Source: an uncultured Spirochaetaceae bacterium | GTDB taxonomy: Bacteria; Spirochaetota; Spirochaetia; Treponematales; Treponemataceae | Length of the DNA: 60,817 nt | Reading direction: 5' to 3' | NCBI GenBank assembly: GCA_902799665.1 | Contig: CADCBK010000003.1 | Span: forward strand, 71,566-132,382 | In this document: positions 33,044 through 40,424 of the stretch, piece after piece | Layout: every line of letters begins with the position of its first letter | Position numbering within the stretch: the first letter of the stretch is position 1 | Made by a program: the position numbers and the translations under genes | Notes under the pieces: model-generated | The model's input: the letters and a program-made list of their open reading frames with translations, nothing else | Database searches by the model: none | What the model was told of the DNA's origin: nothing

Positions 33044-33059
33044 AAATTTTGCAAAATTT
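33044..33059. promoter_or_regulatory. 16-base perfect palindrome upstream of the EEP lipoprotein gene
   Basis: AAATTTTGCAAAATTT is perfectly symmetrical and lies 36 bases before the ATG, next to a TATAAT-like box. It may be an operator. The AT-rich interval 32947-33094 holds nothing else clear. Confidence 0.4.
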
Positions 33060-33094
33060 TCAATAAAAATTCGTATCTTATAATGAGGTGAAAA

Positions 33095-34072
33095 ATGAAA
33101 AAGAAAAAAAATCCCGCGCTTTTAATGGCGGCCCTTGCGCTTGCGGGGCTTTTGTTATGTTCCTGCGGAAAAAACGGAAGGAACGAAATCACGATAAAAA
33201 TCGTCAATTGGAATGTCCAGACTTTTTTTGACGGGAACAAGGACGGAATCGAGTATCCCAATTTCATCAAGTCAAAAAAGTGGAACCAAGACGCTTACGC
33301 GGCGCGCCTGCAAAAGCTTTGCAAGGCGATAGAGAGCTTGGACGCGGACCTTGTGATTTTGGAGGAAATCGAAAACATTGGGGTTGTACACGACATTTCA
33401 AACGCCCTTGCCGGAAACAATTGGAATCCAAGCAAGGTTTACCGCTACGCCTGTTTTGCGAAAGAGCCGGGCGCCTCAATCGGAAGCGCCGCGCTTTCAC
33501 GCTTTCCTTTGCGGAATCTAAAGTCGCATTCGCTTTGCGTTCAGGCGGAAGGCTTGAAGGCGCCTTCGATGCGGCCCTTGTTAGAGGTTGACTTGCTGGC
33601 GCCAAAGCGGCTTAAGCTTTTTGTTAACCATTGGAAGTCAAAGAGCGGAGCGGGGGACAGCGGCGTTTGGCGCAGATGGCAGGAAAGCCTTTTGGCTCAA
33701 AAAATCATTGAGGCTAAAAGGCAAGACGAAAGCGCCGCCATCCTTTGCGCCGGCGACTTTAACCAAGACATAAGCGAGTTTTCCATAAACAGGGAGGATT
33801 CGTCAGTTGAGCTCCGCTCGCCTTTTTGCGCCCAAAAGGTTTTTGTACGCTCGCCATGGCTTGACTGCGACAGTCCGATTGGAAGCTACAATTTCCGCGA
33901 CAAGTGGGAGCGAATCGACCATTTCTTTTGCTCAGGCGATTTGTCGCTGGAGGATTTTGGCCCGCGAACAGGCGAGTGGTCGTACGACGACGGCCGCCCC
34001 ATCGCCTTTAAGATTCATTCGCTTAACGGCTGGTCCGACCATCTTCCGATTTCATGCAAGCTGACCTTTTAG
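33095..34072 (+). CDS. Endonuclease/exonuclease/phosphatase-family lipoprotein
   Basis: 325 residues with GAGGTGA before the ATG. The signal peptide ends in the lipobox LLLCSCGK. The mature part is an EEP domain: VNWNVQTFFDG near residue 37, a metal-binding glutamate in LVILEEIENIG, VNHWKSKSGAG near residue 182, AGDFNQD near residue 222 and the histidine in the final GWSDHLPISC. All catalytic groups seem present. It is probably an outer- or inner-membrane anchored nuclease or phosphodiesterase facing the periplasm or the surface. The repeat copy C begins right after its stop. Confidence 0.9.
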   Translation: MKKKKNPALLMAALALAGLLLCSCGKNGRNEITIKIVNWNVQTFFDGNKDGIEYPNFIKSKKWNQDAYAARLQKLCKAIESLDADLVILEEIENIGVVHDISNALAGNNWNPSKVYRYACFAKEPGASIGSAALSRFPLRNLKSHSLCVQAEGLKAPSMRPLLEVDLLAPKRLKLFVNHWKSKSGAGDSGVWRRWQESLLAQKIIEAKRQDESAAILCAGDFNQDISEFSINREDSSVELRSPFCAQKVFVRSPWLDCDSPIGSYNFRDKWERIDHFFCSGDLSLEDFGPRTGEWSYDDGRPIAFKIHSLNGWSDHLPISCKLTF

Positions 34073-34155
34073 CGGGCGGCATGGAAGCGTCCGACAGGAC
34101 GCGGCGGGCCCGCTCGAAACAAAAGTCTCTGTCTTGCAATCCCCTGCGCGAGCGG
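34073..34155 (-). repeat. Dispersed structured intergenic repeat, copy C (reverse)
   Basis: Read on the minus strand it begins CCGCTCGCGCAGG, contains GATTGCAAG (like copy A) and GTTTCGAGCGGG, and ends with the GCGTCC-TGTC-GGACGC hairpin. It directly follows the EEP gene stop and ends two bases before the -35 box of the next gene. Confidence 0.7.
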
Positions 34156-34157
34156 CA

Positions 34158-34186
34158 TTGACCCCCGCCGCCCTTTGCGGTAAACT
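34158..34186 (+). promoter_or_regulatory. AICAR formyltransferase promoter, predicted leaderless
   Basis: TTGACC (34158-34163), 17-base spacer, TAAACT (34181-34186), then seven bases to the ATG at 34194. No Shine-Dalgarno site. Confidence 0.6.
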
Positions 34187-34193
34187 GTCTTCC

Positions 34194-35366
34194 ATGAAAG
34201 AACTTGAACTAAAATATGGATGCAATCCAAACCAAAAGCCCGCCAGGGTTTACGTTGAGTCAGGCGACTTGCCTATAACAGTTGTAAACGGCCGACCAGG
34301 CTACATCAATTTGCTTGACGCGTTGAACGGTTGGCAGCTTGTAAAAGAATTAAAGGAAGCCACAGGCCTTCCCGCCGCCGCCTCGTTCAAGCATGTTTCT
34401 CCGGCAGGAGCCGCGGTTGGCGTTCCCCTTAGCGACACCCTAAAAAAGATTTACTTTACCGACGACGTTGAGCTTACTCCTTTGGCTTCGGCCTACGCTC
34501 GCGCCCGCGGCGCCGACAGAATGTCAAGTTTTGGCGACTTTATTTCGCTTAGCGACAAGTGCGACAAGGCGACGGCGCTTTTGGTAAAGAAAGAAGTTTC
34601 GGACGGAATCATCGCCCCCGGCTATGACGACGACGCGCTCGAAATTTTGAAGGCCAAGAAAAACGGCGGCTATTGCGTGATCCAAATCGACCCCAACTAC
34701 GTTCCGCCTGAGTTGGAAAGAAAGCAAGTTTTTGGAGTGACCTTTGAGCAGGGCCACAACTTCATCAAGCTTGACGAAGCTTGCTTGCAGAATGTCGTCA
34801 CTAAGAAAAAGGATTTTAGCGCGGAAGAAAAGCGCGACTTGATAATTTCCTTGATAGTCCTAAAGTACACCCAGTCCAACAGCGTTTGCTACGTAAAGGA
34901 CGGACAGGCGATTGGAATCGGAGCCGGCCAGCAAAGCCGCGTCCACTGCACAAGATTGGCCGGAGACAAGGCCGACAAGTGGTGGCTTCGCCAAAGCCCC
35001 AAAGTTTTGGGCCTTAAGTTCGTTCCCGGCATCAAGAGAGCCGACCGCGACAACGCGATTGACGTTTACACAGGCAACGAATGCATGGACGTTCTTGCCG
35101 ACGGAAAGTGGGAAAAGATTTTCGCCGAAAAGCCTTCGGTTTTCACTGACGCCGAAAAGGCCGAATGGATTTCTAAAAACAAGGACGTCGCTGTTGGCAG
35201 CGACGCCTTCTTCCCCTTTAGCGACAATGTTGAGCGCGCCTGCAAGAGCGGCGTCAGCGTGATTGCCCAGCCGGGCGGCTCGGTCCGCGACGACGCGGTA
35301 ATCGAATCCTGCGACCAGCATGGAATCGCGATGGCCTTTACCGGCATCCGCTTGTTCCACCACTAA
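34194..35366 (+). CDS. Stand-alone AICAR formyltransferase (PurH-like)
   Basis: 390 residues. The protein matches the transformylase half of PurH, which adds a formyl group from 10-formyl-THF to AICAR in purine synthesis. It starts directly with ELKYGCNPNQKPARVY, so the MGS-like IMP cyclohydrolase domain is absent. Recognisable segments are AASFKHVSPAGAAVG, RGADRMSSFGDFISLSD, SNSVCYVKDGQAIGIGAGQQSRVHC and GGSVRDDAVIESCDQHGIAMAFTGIRLFHH. A separate cyclohydrolase must be encoded elsewhere, or another route is used. It is transcribed alone, ending in a bidirectional terminator. Confidence 0.93.
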   Translation: MKELELKYGCNPNQKPARVYVESGDLPITVVNGRPGYINLLDALNGWQLVKELKEATGLPAAASFKHVSPAGAAVGVPLSDTLKKIYFTDDVELTPLASAYARARGADRMSSFGDFISLSDKCDKATALLVKKEVSDGIIAPGYDDDALEILKAKKNGGYCVIQIDPNYVPPELERKQVFGVTFEQGHNFIKLDEACLQNVVTKKKDFSAEEKRDLIISLIVLKYTQSNSVCYVKDGQAIGIGAGQQSRVHCTRLAGDKADKWWLRQSPKVLGLKFVPGIKRADRDNAIDVYTGNECMDVLADGKWEKIFAEKPSVFTDAEKAEWISKNKDVAVGSDAFFPFSDNVERACKSGVSVIAQPGGSVRDDAVIESCDQHGIAMAFTGIRLFHH

Positions 35367-35398
35367 AAAAAAGCCGCGCGTTTGCGCGGCTTTTTTTT
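35365..35398. terminator. Bidirectional terminator
   Basis: AAAAAAAAGCCGCGC-GTTT-GCGCGGCTTTTTTTT, between the convergent AICAR formyltransferase and LEA-like genes. Confidence 0.93.
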
Positions 35399-35403
35399 AT
35401 TTT

Positions 35404-36009
35404 CTATTCGTCTTTTTCGCCGCTAAAGAGCTTGTTCAGCTTGTCGGCGAAAGATTCCGCTCCCTTCTTGATAGTTTCGGAAGCCTTGTCGGCCGCTCCT
35501 TGGACGGATTGGTCAACCTTGTCCTTGGCGTCTTTTACGCTGTCGTCAACTTTTTTCTTGGCGCCGTCCTTTACGCTGTTCACGCTGCCTTCAACCGAGT
35601 CTTTTACGGTTTGGACGGCTTTTGTAGTCGTGTCCTTTACGGCGCCGCCAACGCTTTCGGCCGCGCTTCCAAGCGCCTCGCCAACCTTGCCGGCATTGTC
35701 CTTTGTCTTGCTTGTGGCGCCCGCGGCCTTTAGCTTTTCATAGGCCGAGTCATAGCGCTTTGTAAGGCGCCAGTCGCTAAAACGCTGGATTGTGGTAAGC
35801 GTCACTGTTTTTCTAAGGGCGTCTATGCCCGCTTTTTGAACGGCAAGCTCCGCCGCTTTTGAAGCTTCCTTATTCTTGGCGCAAGCTTCGGTTTTCTCTA
35901 CGAGCGTTGTGAATTTAGAAAGGTAGCTTTCGGCCGCCGCGTCGGCAAAGGCAAAAGTTCCGGCCGCCAAAACAGCGAGGGCGATTGCAAAGATTTTTAA
36001 GTTTTTCAT
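35404..36009 (-). CDS. Secreted LEA-like amphipathic-repeat protein
   Basis: 201 residues with AAGGAG before the ATG. The cleavable signal peptide is MKNLKIFAIALAVLAAG then TFAFADA. From about residue 105 to 190 the chain is a run of roughly 11-residue amphipathic units rich in Lys, Asp, Ser and Val (VKDTTTKAVQTVKDSVEGSV, VKDAKDKVDQ). This resembles LEA or apolipoprotein repeats and would form a long helix on a membrane or unfold when free. No enzyme domain is seen. A periplasmic stress-protection role is a guess. Its -10 box (TAATAT, 36029-36034) is preceded by GCGC. Confidence 0.8.
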   Translation of the reverse strand: MKNLKIFAIALAVLAAGTFAFADAAAESYLSKFTTLVEKTEACAKNKEASKAAELAVQKAGIDALRKTVTLTTIQRFSDWRLTKRYDSAYEKLKAAGATSKTKDNAGKVGEALGSAAESVGGAVKDTTTKAVQTVKDSVEGSVNSVKDGAKKKVDDSVKDAKDKVDQSVQGAADKASETIKKGAESFADKLNKLFSGEKDE

Positions 36010-36065
36010 TGTCTTCTCCTTGTGTCGTATATTAGCGCTTTTCGCGCTTTTATGCCATAGCGATT

Positions 36066-36647
36066 TTAGTTTGTTATTTCCTCAGCGGCGGCCTCGTCCG
36101 ATTGGGCGCTTTCGTCCGCTTGGGGCTCTTCGGGCTCCTTTTCCTTTAAGTCGTCAAGGCTAAAGGTCCAGTCGCGGCGAAGGTTTCCTTGCGCCAAATA
36201 GATTTCCTTTTTGCCGTTGATTTTAACGTAGGCCTGCGAGCCGCTTACGCTTTCTTTTCCGACCAAGATTTTTTGAAAGTCCTTCGCTCCCATTTTGGCT
36301 TGGATTTGGATGGCCTGGTCCAAGCCATAGCGCTCAAGCGTGGCGGCGCTGTCGGAGCGGCTTGCGACGTTTAGGGTTTTTACGGCCGAAATGCTTTTTA
36401 CAAGCGAATCCATTTTTGCCTTGTCCAGCTTTTGCGCGCCGCAAAACCAATCGCTTCCGTTCCGCTGAAGGACAAGCGCGCTGCCGGAATTTTCAACGCT
36501 GATGTAGTCCGGCTCGCCCTTTGCCTTAAAGGTTTTTTGCGGGCTCTTTAGGCCGATGAAAAATTGCGCGACGCAAATCACAAAAAGGGCCGCCGCGACT
36601 GCCGCCAAAATTTTCGTTTGTTTTGAAAAATTAACTTTATCGCTCAT
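36066..36647 (-). CDS. DUF4340-type protein of the Gld-like exporter operon
   Basis: 193 residues, AGGAAGAG before the ATG. One membrane segment near residues 13-32 is followed by a periplasmic domain (PDYISVENSGSALVLQRNGSDWFCG, SRSDSAATLERYGLD) typical of DUF4340. The C-terminus is a Glu/Ala-rich acidic tail. DUF4340 proteins commonly follow GldG-type genes in these operons, as here, 37 bases downstream. Confidence 0.78.
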   Translation of the reverse strand: MSDKVNFSKQTKILAAVAAALFVICVAQFFIGLKSPQKTFKAKGEPDYISVENSGSALVLQRNGSDWFCGAQKLDKAKMDSLVKSISAVKTLNVASRSDSAATLERYGLDQAIQIQAKMGAKDFQKILVGKESVSGSQAYVKINGKKEIYLAQGNLRRDWTFSLDDLKEKEPEEPQADESAQSDEAAAEEITN

Positions 36648-36684
36648 TTTGTCTCTTCCTCTTTTTTGCCCTTGGATGGAGCGG

Positions 36685-39405
36685 CTATCTCGCGCTCGTC
36701 GTTGGGGTTGTACTTGATTCTATTGCAAGGCCGAATTGGTTGAAGAGCTTAAAGAATGTGGCGAGCGCCGGATTCTTTACGCTAAGCAAGTTGAGCGCCG
36801 CGCCCTTTGTCCGCATTTGGCAAAAGTCTTCCTGGCCGTTCAAAACGTCAACCGCGTTTCGCATAAAAAGCGACATCGGTTCGGAGGCGTTGTCGTCAAT
36901 AAGCTGTTGCGTAGTCACTTGCGATGAGTTTATCAAAAGAATCTTTGCGTTTTGGATTCCCTTGTCCAAGGTTTGGGCGGCCGCAATGTCGTCACGCTTG
37001 GCGCCTTCTTCCAAGCCGTCGGCCTTTTCTTCGTCTTCGATTGCGGGAGCGATTCCCGCGTAGGCGGACTTGAATTTTCCTTCGACCAAAACGGCAAGGT
37101 TGTTCTTTCCAAGCTTTTCGGCTTCTTGCGGCGGGAAAATGTATCCGGGATACAAGATGATGTTTTCGCTTTGCGCCCAAGACTTGTCCGACGAGCGCGC
37201 CAAGACCGTCGTTTTAAGGCCGGCTTCTTCTTGGGCCTTGCTTATGTCGATCGAGCCGTTTTGCAGGAAAATCATTCCAGAAAGGTATTTTGTTATGGGG
37301 CTCTTTTGGTCCAGCTGGCTCTTTTCCAAAAGCGGCGCCCAATTCAACTTTTGCGAATCGGCCATGCCCTGCCTTTGGACAAAGCAGTTTTCGTCCATTA
37401 CATAGTTGGCGCCGGGAACGATTCCGTAAGCGCCAAGCAATGTCTCCAAGCCAGTGTCGGGCTTGTTGTACGCGGGCATTTGTCCGCCCTGGCTTTGCTC
37501 TTCAAGCGGAGCCAGGCAGAGCAAAAGGTTTCCGCCGGCCATCACAAATTGGTCAAGCTTTCTAAGCTCCTTTTCGCTGAACTTTGTCTTGGGGCCGTTT
37601 ACGATCGCGCACTTGATGTTAAGCGGAATGTCGTCTTTGCCAAGGTCGATTTCCTTTAGCGTGTAGATGTCGTTAAGGGCGTTCCTGAAATTTTCGGCCG
37701 TCAAGTCGTTCTGCCTGTAAGGGTCGCCGCTAAGCGAAAGCTCGCCATGGCCTGTGATGTAGGCGATTTCAACGGTCTTCGATAGGAGGCTTTCGATTGA
37801 AGACGAAACGCTTTCCTGCAAGTTTTCCGCCCCGGCCAAACGCCAGCCAAAGAAGTTTTGAAGCTTAAGGGGAATGTTTCTGAATTGGCCGTCCAGCTTA
37901 AGGACCAAGCCGAGCGCCGTGGTCTTGTTTTCCTTTGTGTCGGGGTCGTCGTAGCTTACGCTTTGAACGCCGTATTCCTCGGAAAGCTTTTTCGCCTCGT
38001 CGCCCGACGCGTTTTGGACCTTAAAGTTAATCTGGCCCTCGTATTTTTTGTTCAGCTCGGCGACGGCTTTTTTCGCCAGCCCTTCAAGCTTTGAAAGGCC
38101 GGCGATGCCGTAGCCCTTAAGTTCGTCGGCGGGATACAAAATCAATTCAAGTCCGCCCTTTAGCTGGGCCAAGGCGTCGTTTGTCGAAATCATTTTTGAC
38201 ATCGCCGTTGTAAGCTTGTATTCCAAGCCGGCCGAATTGTTGATGTTGTCAAAAGTCTTTATGTTGTCGCCGTAAACAATCGCAAGGCTCATCCAAACGG
38301 CCTTTGCGCTCACTTCGGTGGTCTCAACCTTTTGGACTTGCGTTTGGTTCAAGCCGTAGGAGCGGGCCGCGTCTTCGCTTTCTTCCTTTGACATGTCAAA
38401 GAATTTGTAGTTGAAGTTTTTGTTGGCCTGGCTCTTGTATTCCTGCAAGAGGTCGCGAAGGTATTGGTCCACGCTGTTGTAGGGAGCGGGAAGGTCGGCC
38501 GAAAAGAAGGCGTTTACCGTAAGCGGCTCTTGCAGCGCGCCCACCAATTCCTTGCTGGCCTTTGAGAGCGAATACATTCTTTGGCCGGTAAGGTCCGCGC
38601 GGACAAAGGCCTTGCCCGCGGCGGCGTTTGCCAAGGCCAAGATTGCCAGCGCCAAAGCAAAGTCGATAGAATGTTCCCTTGTCCAGTTGATGACAAACCT
38701 TCTTACGGTCAAAAGCAAAAAGAGCGCCGCGACCGAAGCGAAGTAAATTATGTCGCGGCTGTCAACAATGCCGCGGGCGATTGACTGAAAGTGTGTCGTC
38801 GCGCTGGCCCAAGAAAAGAATTTTACCAATGGCGCGGGAAGGAAAACCAAGAGGCTTCCCACAAGAGTCAGCGCGAAGCTTATCGCAAGCGCGGTGAAGA
38901 AGGCGATGATTTGGTTCTTTGTCATTCCGCTTGCGAAGATTCCAACCGCGGAATAGAGCGCGCACAAAAGAAGCGAGCCTAAAAAGCCGCAAAAAATCGG
39001 GCCTGCGTCGACTTGTCCAAAGACTTTCGCCGTTACTGCGTAGAAGATTGTCGGACAAATCATCGCGGCGCTTGTGATGAAGGCCGCCAAGAATTTTCCG
39101 ATGACTATTTGCGCTTCGGTGACAGGAAGCGTCAGCAAAGTCTCAAAGCTTCCAGATCGCAGTTCCTCGCTAAAGAGCCGCATCGTCAAGGCCGGAACGA
39201 AAAGGCTTAGCAAAAGCGGCATTATGCTAAAGTAATTTCTAAGCTCGGCCCGGCCGTTTAAAAAGAATGTTGAAAAGAAAAGGATTCCCGAAAGAAGCAA
39301 ATAAAGGCCGGTGACGATGTAGGCCGCCGGGTTTGTGAAGTAGGCGGAAAGCTCGCGGCGCATTATGGTGAATGTTGAGTTGCGTTTTTTCATTTTACTT
39401 TTCAT
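36685..39405 (-). CDS. Fused ABC-2 permease and GldG-like auxiliary protein
   Basis: 906 residues. Residues 1-245 are an ABC-2 permease of the GldF kind with six membrane segments (ELSAYFTNPAAYIVTGLYLLLSG, RLFSEELRSGSFETLLTLPV). Residues 250-885 are a GldG-type region: a membrane segment, then GQRMYSLSKASKELVGALQEPLTVNAFFS, then a long periplasmic domain ending near a degenerate C-terminal helix. The start at 39405 overlaps the ATPase gene by 11 bases and has AGGG five bases upstream; an ATG at 39393 one base after the ATPase stop is possible. Gld ABC systems support gliding and secretion in Bacteroidota; here the cargo is unknown. Confidence 0.88.
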   Translation of the reverse strand: MKSKMKKRNSTFTIMRRELSAYFTNPAAYIVTGLYLLLSGILFFSTFFLNGRAELRNYFSIMPLLLSLFVPALTMRLFSEELRSGSFETLLTLPVTEAQIVIGKFLAAFITSAAMICPTIFYAVTAKVFGQVDAGPIFCGFLGSLLLCALYSAVGIFASGMTKNQIIAFFTALAISFALTLVGSLLVFLPAPLVKFFSWASATTHFQSIARGIVDSRDIIYFASVAALFLLLTVRRFVINWTREHSIDFALALAILALANAAAGKAFVRADLTGQRMYSLSKASKELVGALQEPLTVNAFFSADLPAPYNSVDQYLRDLLQEYKSQANKNFNYKFFDMSKEESEDAARSYGLNQTQVQKVETTEVSAKAVWMSLAIVYGDNIKTFDNINNSAGLEYKLTTAMSKMISTNDALAQLKGGLELILYPADELKGYGIAGLSKLEGLAKKAVAELNKKYEGQINFKVQNASGDEAKKLSEEYGVQSVSYDDPDTKENKTTALGLVLKLDGQFRNIPLKLQNFFGWRLAGAENLQESVSSSIESLLSKTVEIAYITGHGELSLSGDPYRQNDLTAENFRNALNDIYTLKEIDLGKDDIPLNIKCAIVNGPKTKFSEKELRKLDQFVMAGGNLLLCLAPLEEQSQGGQMPAYNKPDTGLETLLGAYGIVPGANYVMDENCFVQRQGMADSQKLNWAPLLEKSQLDQKSPITKYLSGMIFLQNGSIDISKAQEEAGLKTTVLARSSDKSWAQSENIILYPGYIFPPQEAEKLGKNNLAVLVEGKFKSAYAGIAPAIEDEEKADGLEEGAKRDDIAAAQTLDKGIQNAKILLINSSQVTTQQLIDDNASEPMSLFMRNAVDVLNGQEDFCQMRTKGAALNLLSVKNPALATFFKLFNQFGLAIESSTTPTTSAR

Positions 39406-40348
39406 CCTTGCCCTGGGTCAACGCGTGGAAGACGTCTTCAAGGCTGTTTTTCTGAACGCCCATTTCGTAAATGGTCCACTTGTTCTTTACGGCGGCGTCG
39501 AAAATTTCTTTTCGGACTTCGGCGTTCTCTTTTACAGAAAGGCGCAAAGAGCAAAGCTTTCGCTCGCCCTTGATTTTTTCCGCCGCCTCTACTTTTGCCG
39601 CGCCGCAAACTCCGTCAATCTTTGACAGAACTTTTTGCGCGTCTGTAAAGCTCGCGCCGCCAAGCGTAAGGTTTAGCGACAAGGCGTTTCCAACGCGCTC
39701 GCGAAGCTCGTTGGTCGGGCTGTCGGCCACCAGCTTTCCTTTTGAAATGATGATTACGCGCGGGCACAAGGTTTCCACCTCGCCCAAAATGTGGGTCGAG
39801 ATTATTACCGTGCGCGTCTTTCCGATTTCCTTTATAAGAGCGCGGACGTCTTCGATTTGGTTTGGGTCAAGGCCGCTGGTCGGCTCGTCCAGGACCAAAA
39901 TCTCGGGGTCGTTCATAAGCGCGTGGGCAAGCCCCACTCTCTGCCTGTAGCCGCGCGAAAGCTCGGAAATGTTTTTGTGCATCACTTCCTTAAGGCCGCA
40001 AGTTTGGCAAAGGGAGGGAACCTTTTGCGCGGCGTCCACGTTTTGCATTTGAGCCACGTAGTTAAGGTAGTCCTCGACAATCATGTCGGAGTAGAGGGGA
40101 GCGCTTTCGGGCATGTAGCCGATTTTGCTCTTTGCCTCCACTGGGTCTTGGCTGACGTCCTTTCCGTCGATTTTCACGCTGCCGCTTGTCGCTCCCAAAA
40201 AACCGCAAATCATTCTCATCGTTGTGGTTTTTCCGGCGCCGTTTGGCCCCAAAAGGGCGACAATTTGTCCGGTCGGAATTGAAAAGCTTACATCGTCAAC
40301 AGCCCGGAAAGTTCCGAACTGGCGCGAAAGGTGAGACACTTCAATCAT
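39395..40348 (-). CDS. ABC transporter ATPase (GldA-like)
   Basis: 317 residues, GGAGAAAT before the ATG. Walker A is LLGPNGAGKTTTMRMI (residue 33), the Q-loop region is GYMPESAPLY, the signature is ELSRGYRQRVGLAHAL, and Walker B is ILVLDEPTSGLDP with the H-loop in ISTHILGEVE. The C-terminal 90 residues are the extra domain found in GldA/CcmA-type export ATPases. It energises the permease encoded directly downstream. Confidence 0.95.
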   Translation of the reverse strand: MIEVSHLSRQFGTFRAVDDVSFSIPTGQIVALLGPNGAGKTTTMRMICGFLGATSGSVKIDGKDVSQDPVEAKSKIGYMPESAPLYSDMIVEDYLNYVAQMQNVDAAQKVPSLCQTCGLKEVMHKNISELSRGYRQRVGLAHALMNDPEILVLDEPTSGLDPNQIEDVRALIKEIGKTRTVIISTHILGEVETLCPRVIIISKGKLVADSPTNELRERVGNALSLNLTLGGASFTDAQKVLSKIDGVCGAAKVEAAEKIKGERKLCSLRLSVKENAEVRKEIFDAAVKNKWTIYEMGVQKNSLEDVFHALTQGKDEK

Positions 40349-40375
40349 TTTTTATTTCTCCAAAAAACGTTCGAT

Positions 40376-40422
40376 GTTTCAAGGCGCTTGTCGCCTTGAA
40401 ACTCGCGGGCGCGAAAGCGCCC
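40376..40422. terminator. Two adjacent perfect hairpins
   Basis: GTTTCAAGGCG-CTTGT-CGCCTTGAAAC is an 11-bp perfect stem. Four bases on, GGGCGC-GAAA-GCGCCC has a GNRA loop. They lie between the oxidoreductase stop (40425) and the ATPase gene. There is no strong U-run, so the role may be 3'-end protection. Confidence 0.6.
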
Positions 40423-40424
40423 TG

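Noticed and set aside
36952..37659. 235-codon plus-strand frame inside the permease-GldG gene
   Set aside because: The opposite strand encodes a recognised protein across this whole stretch; the frame is a codon-bias shadow.
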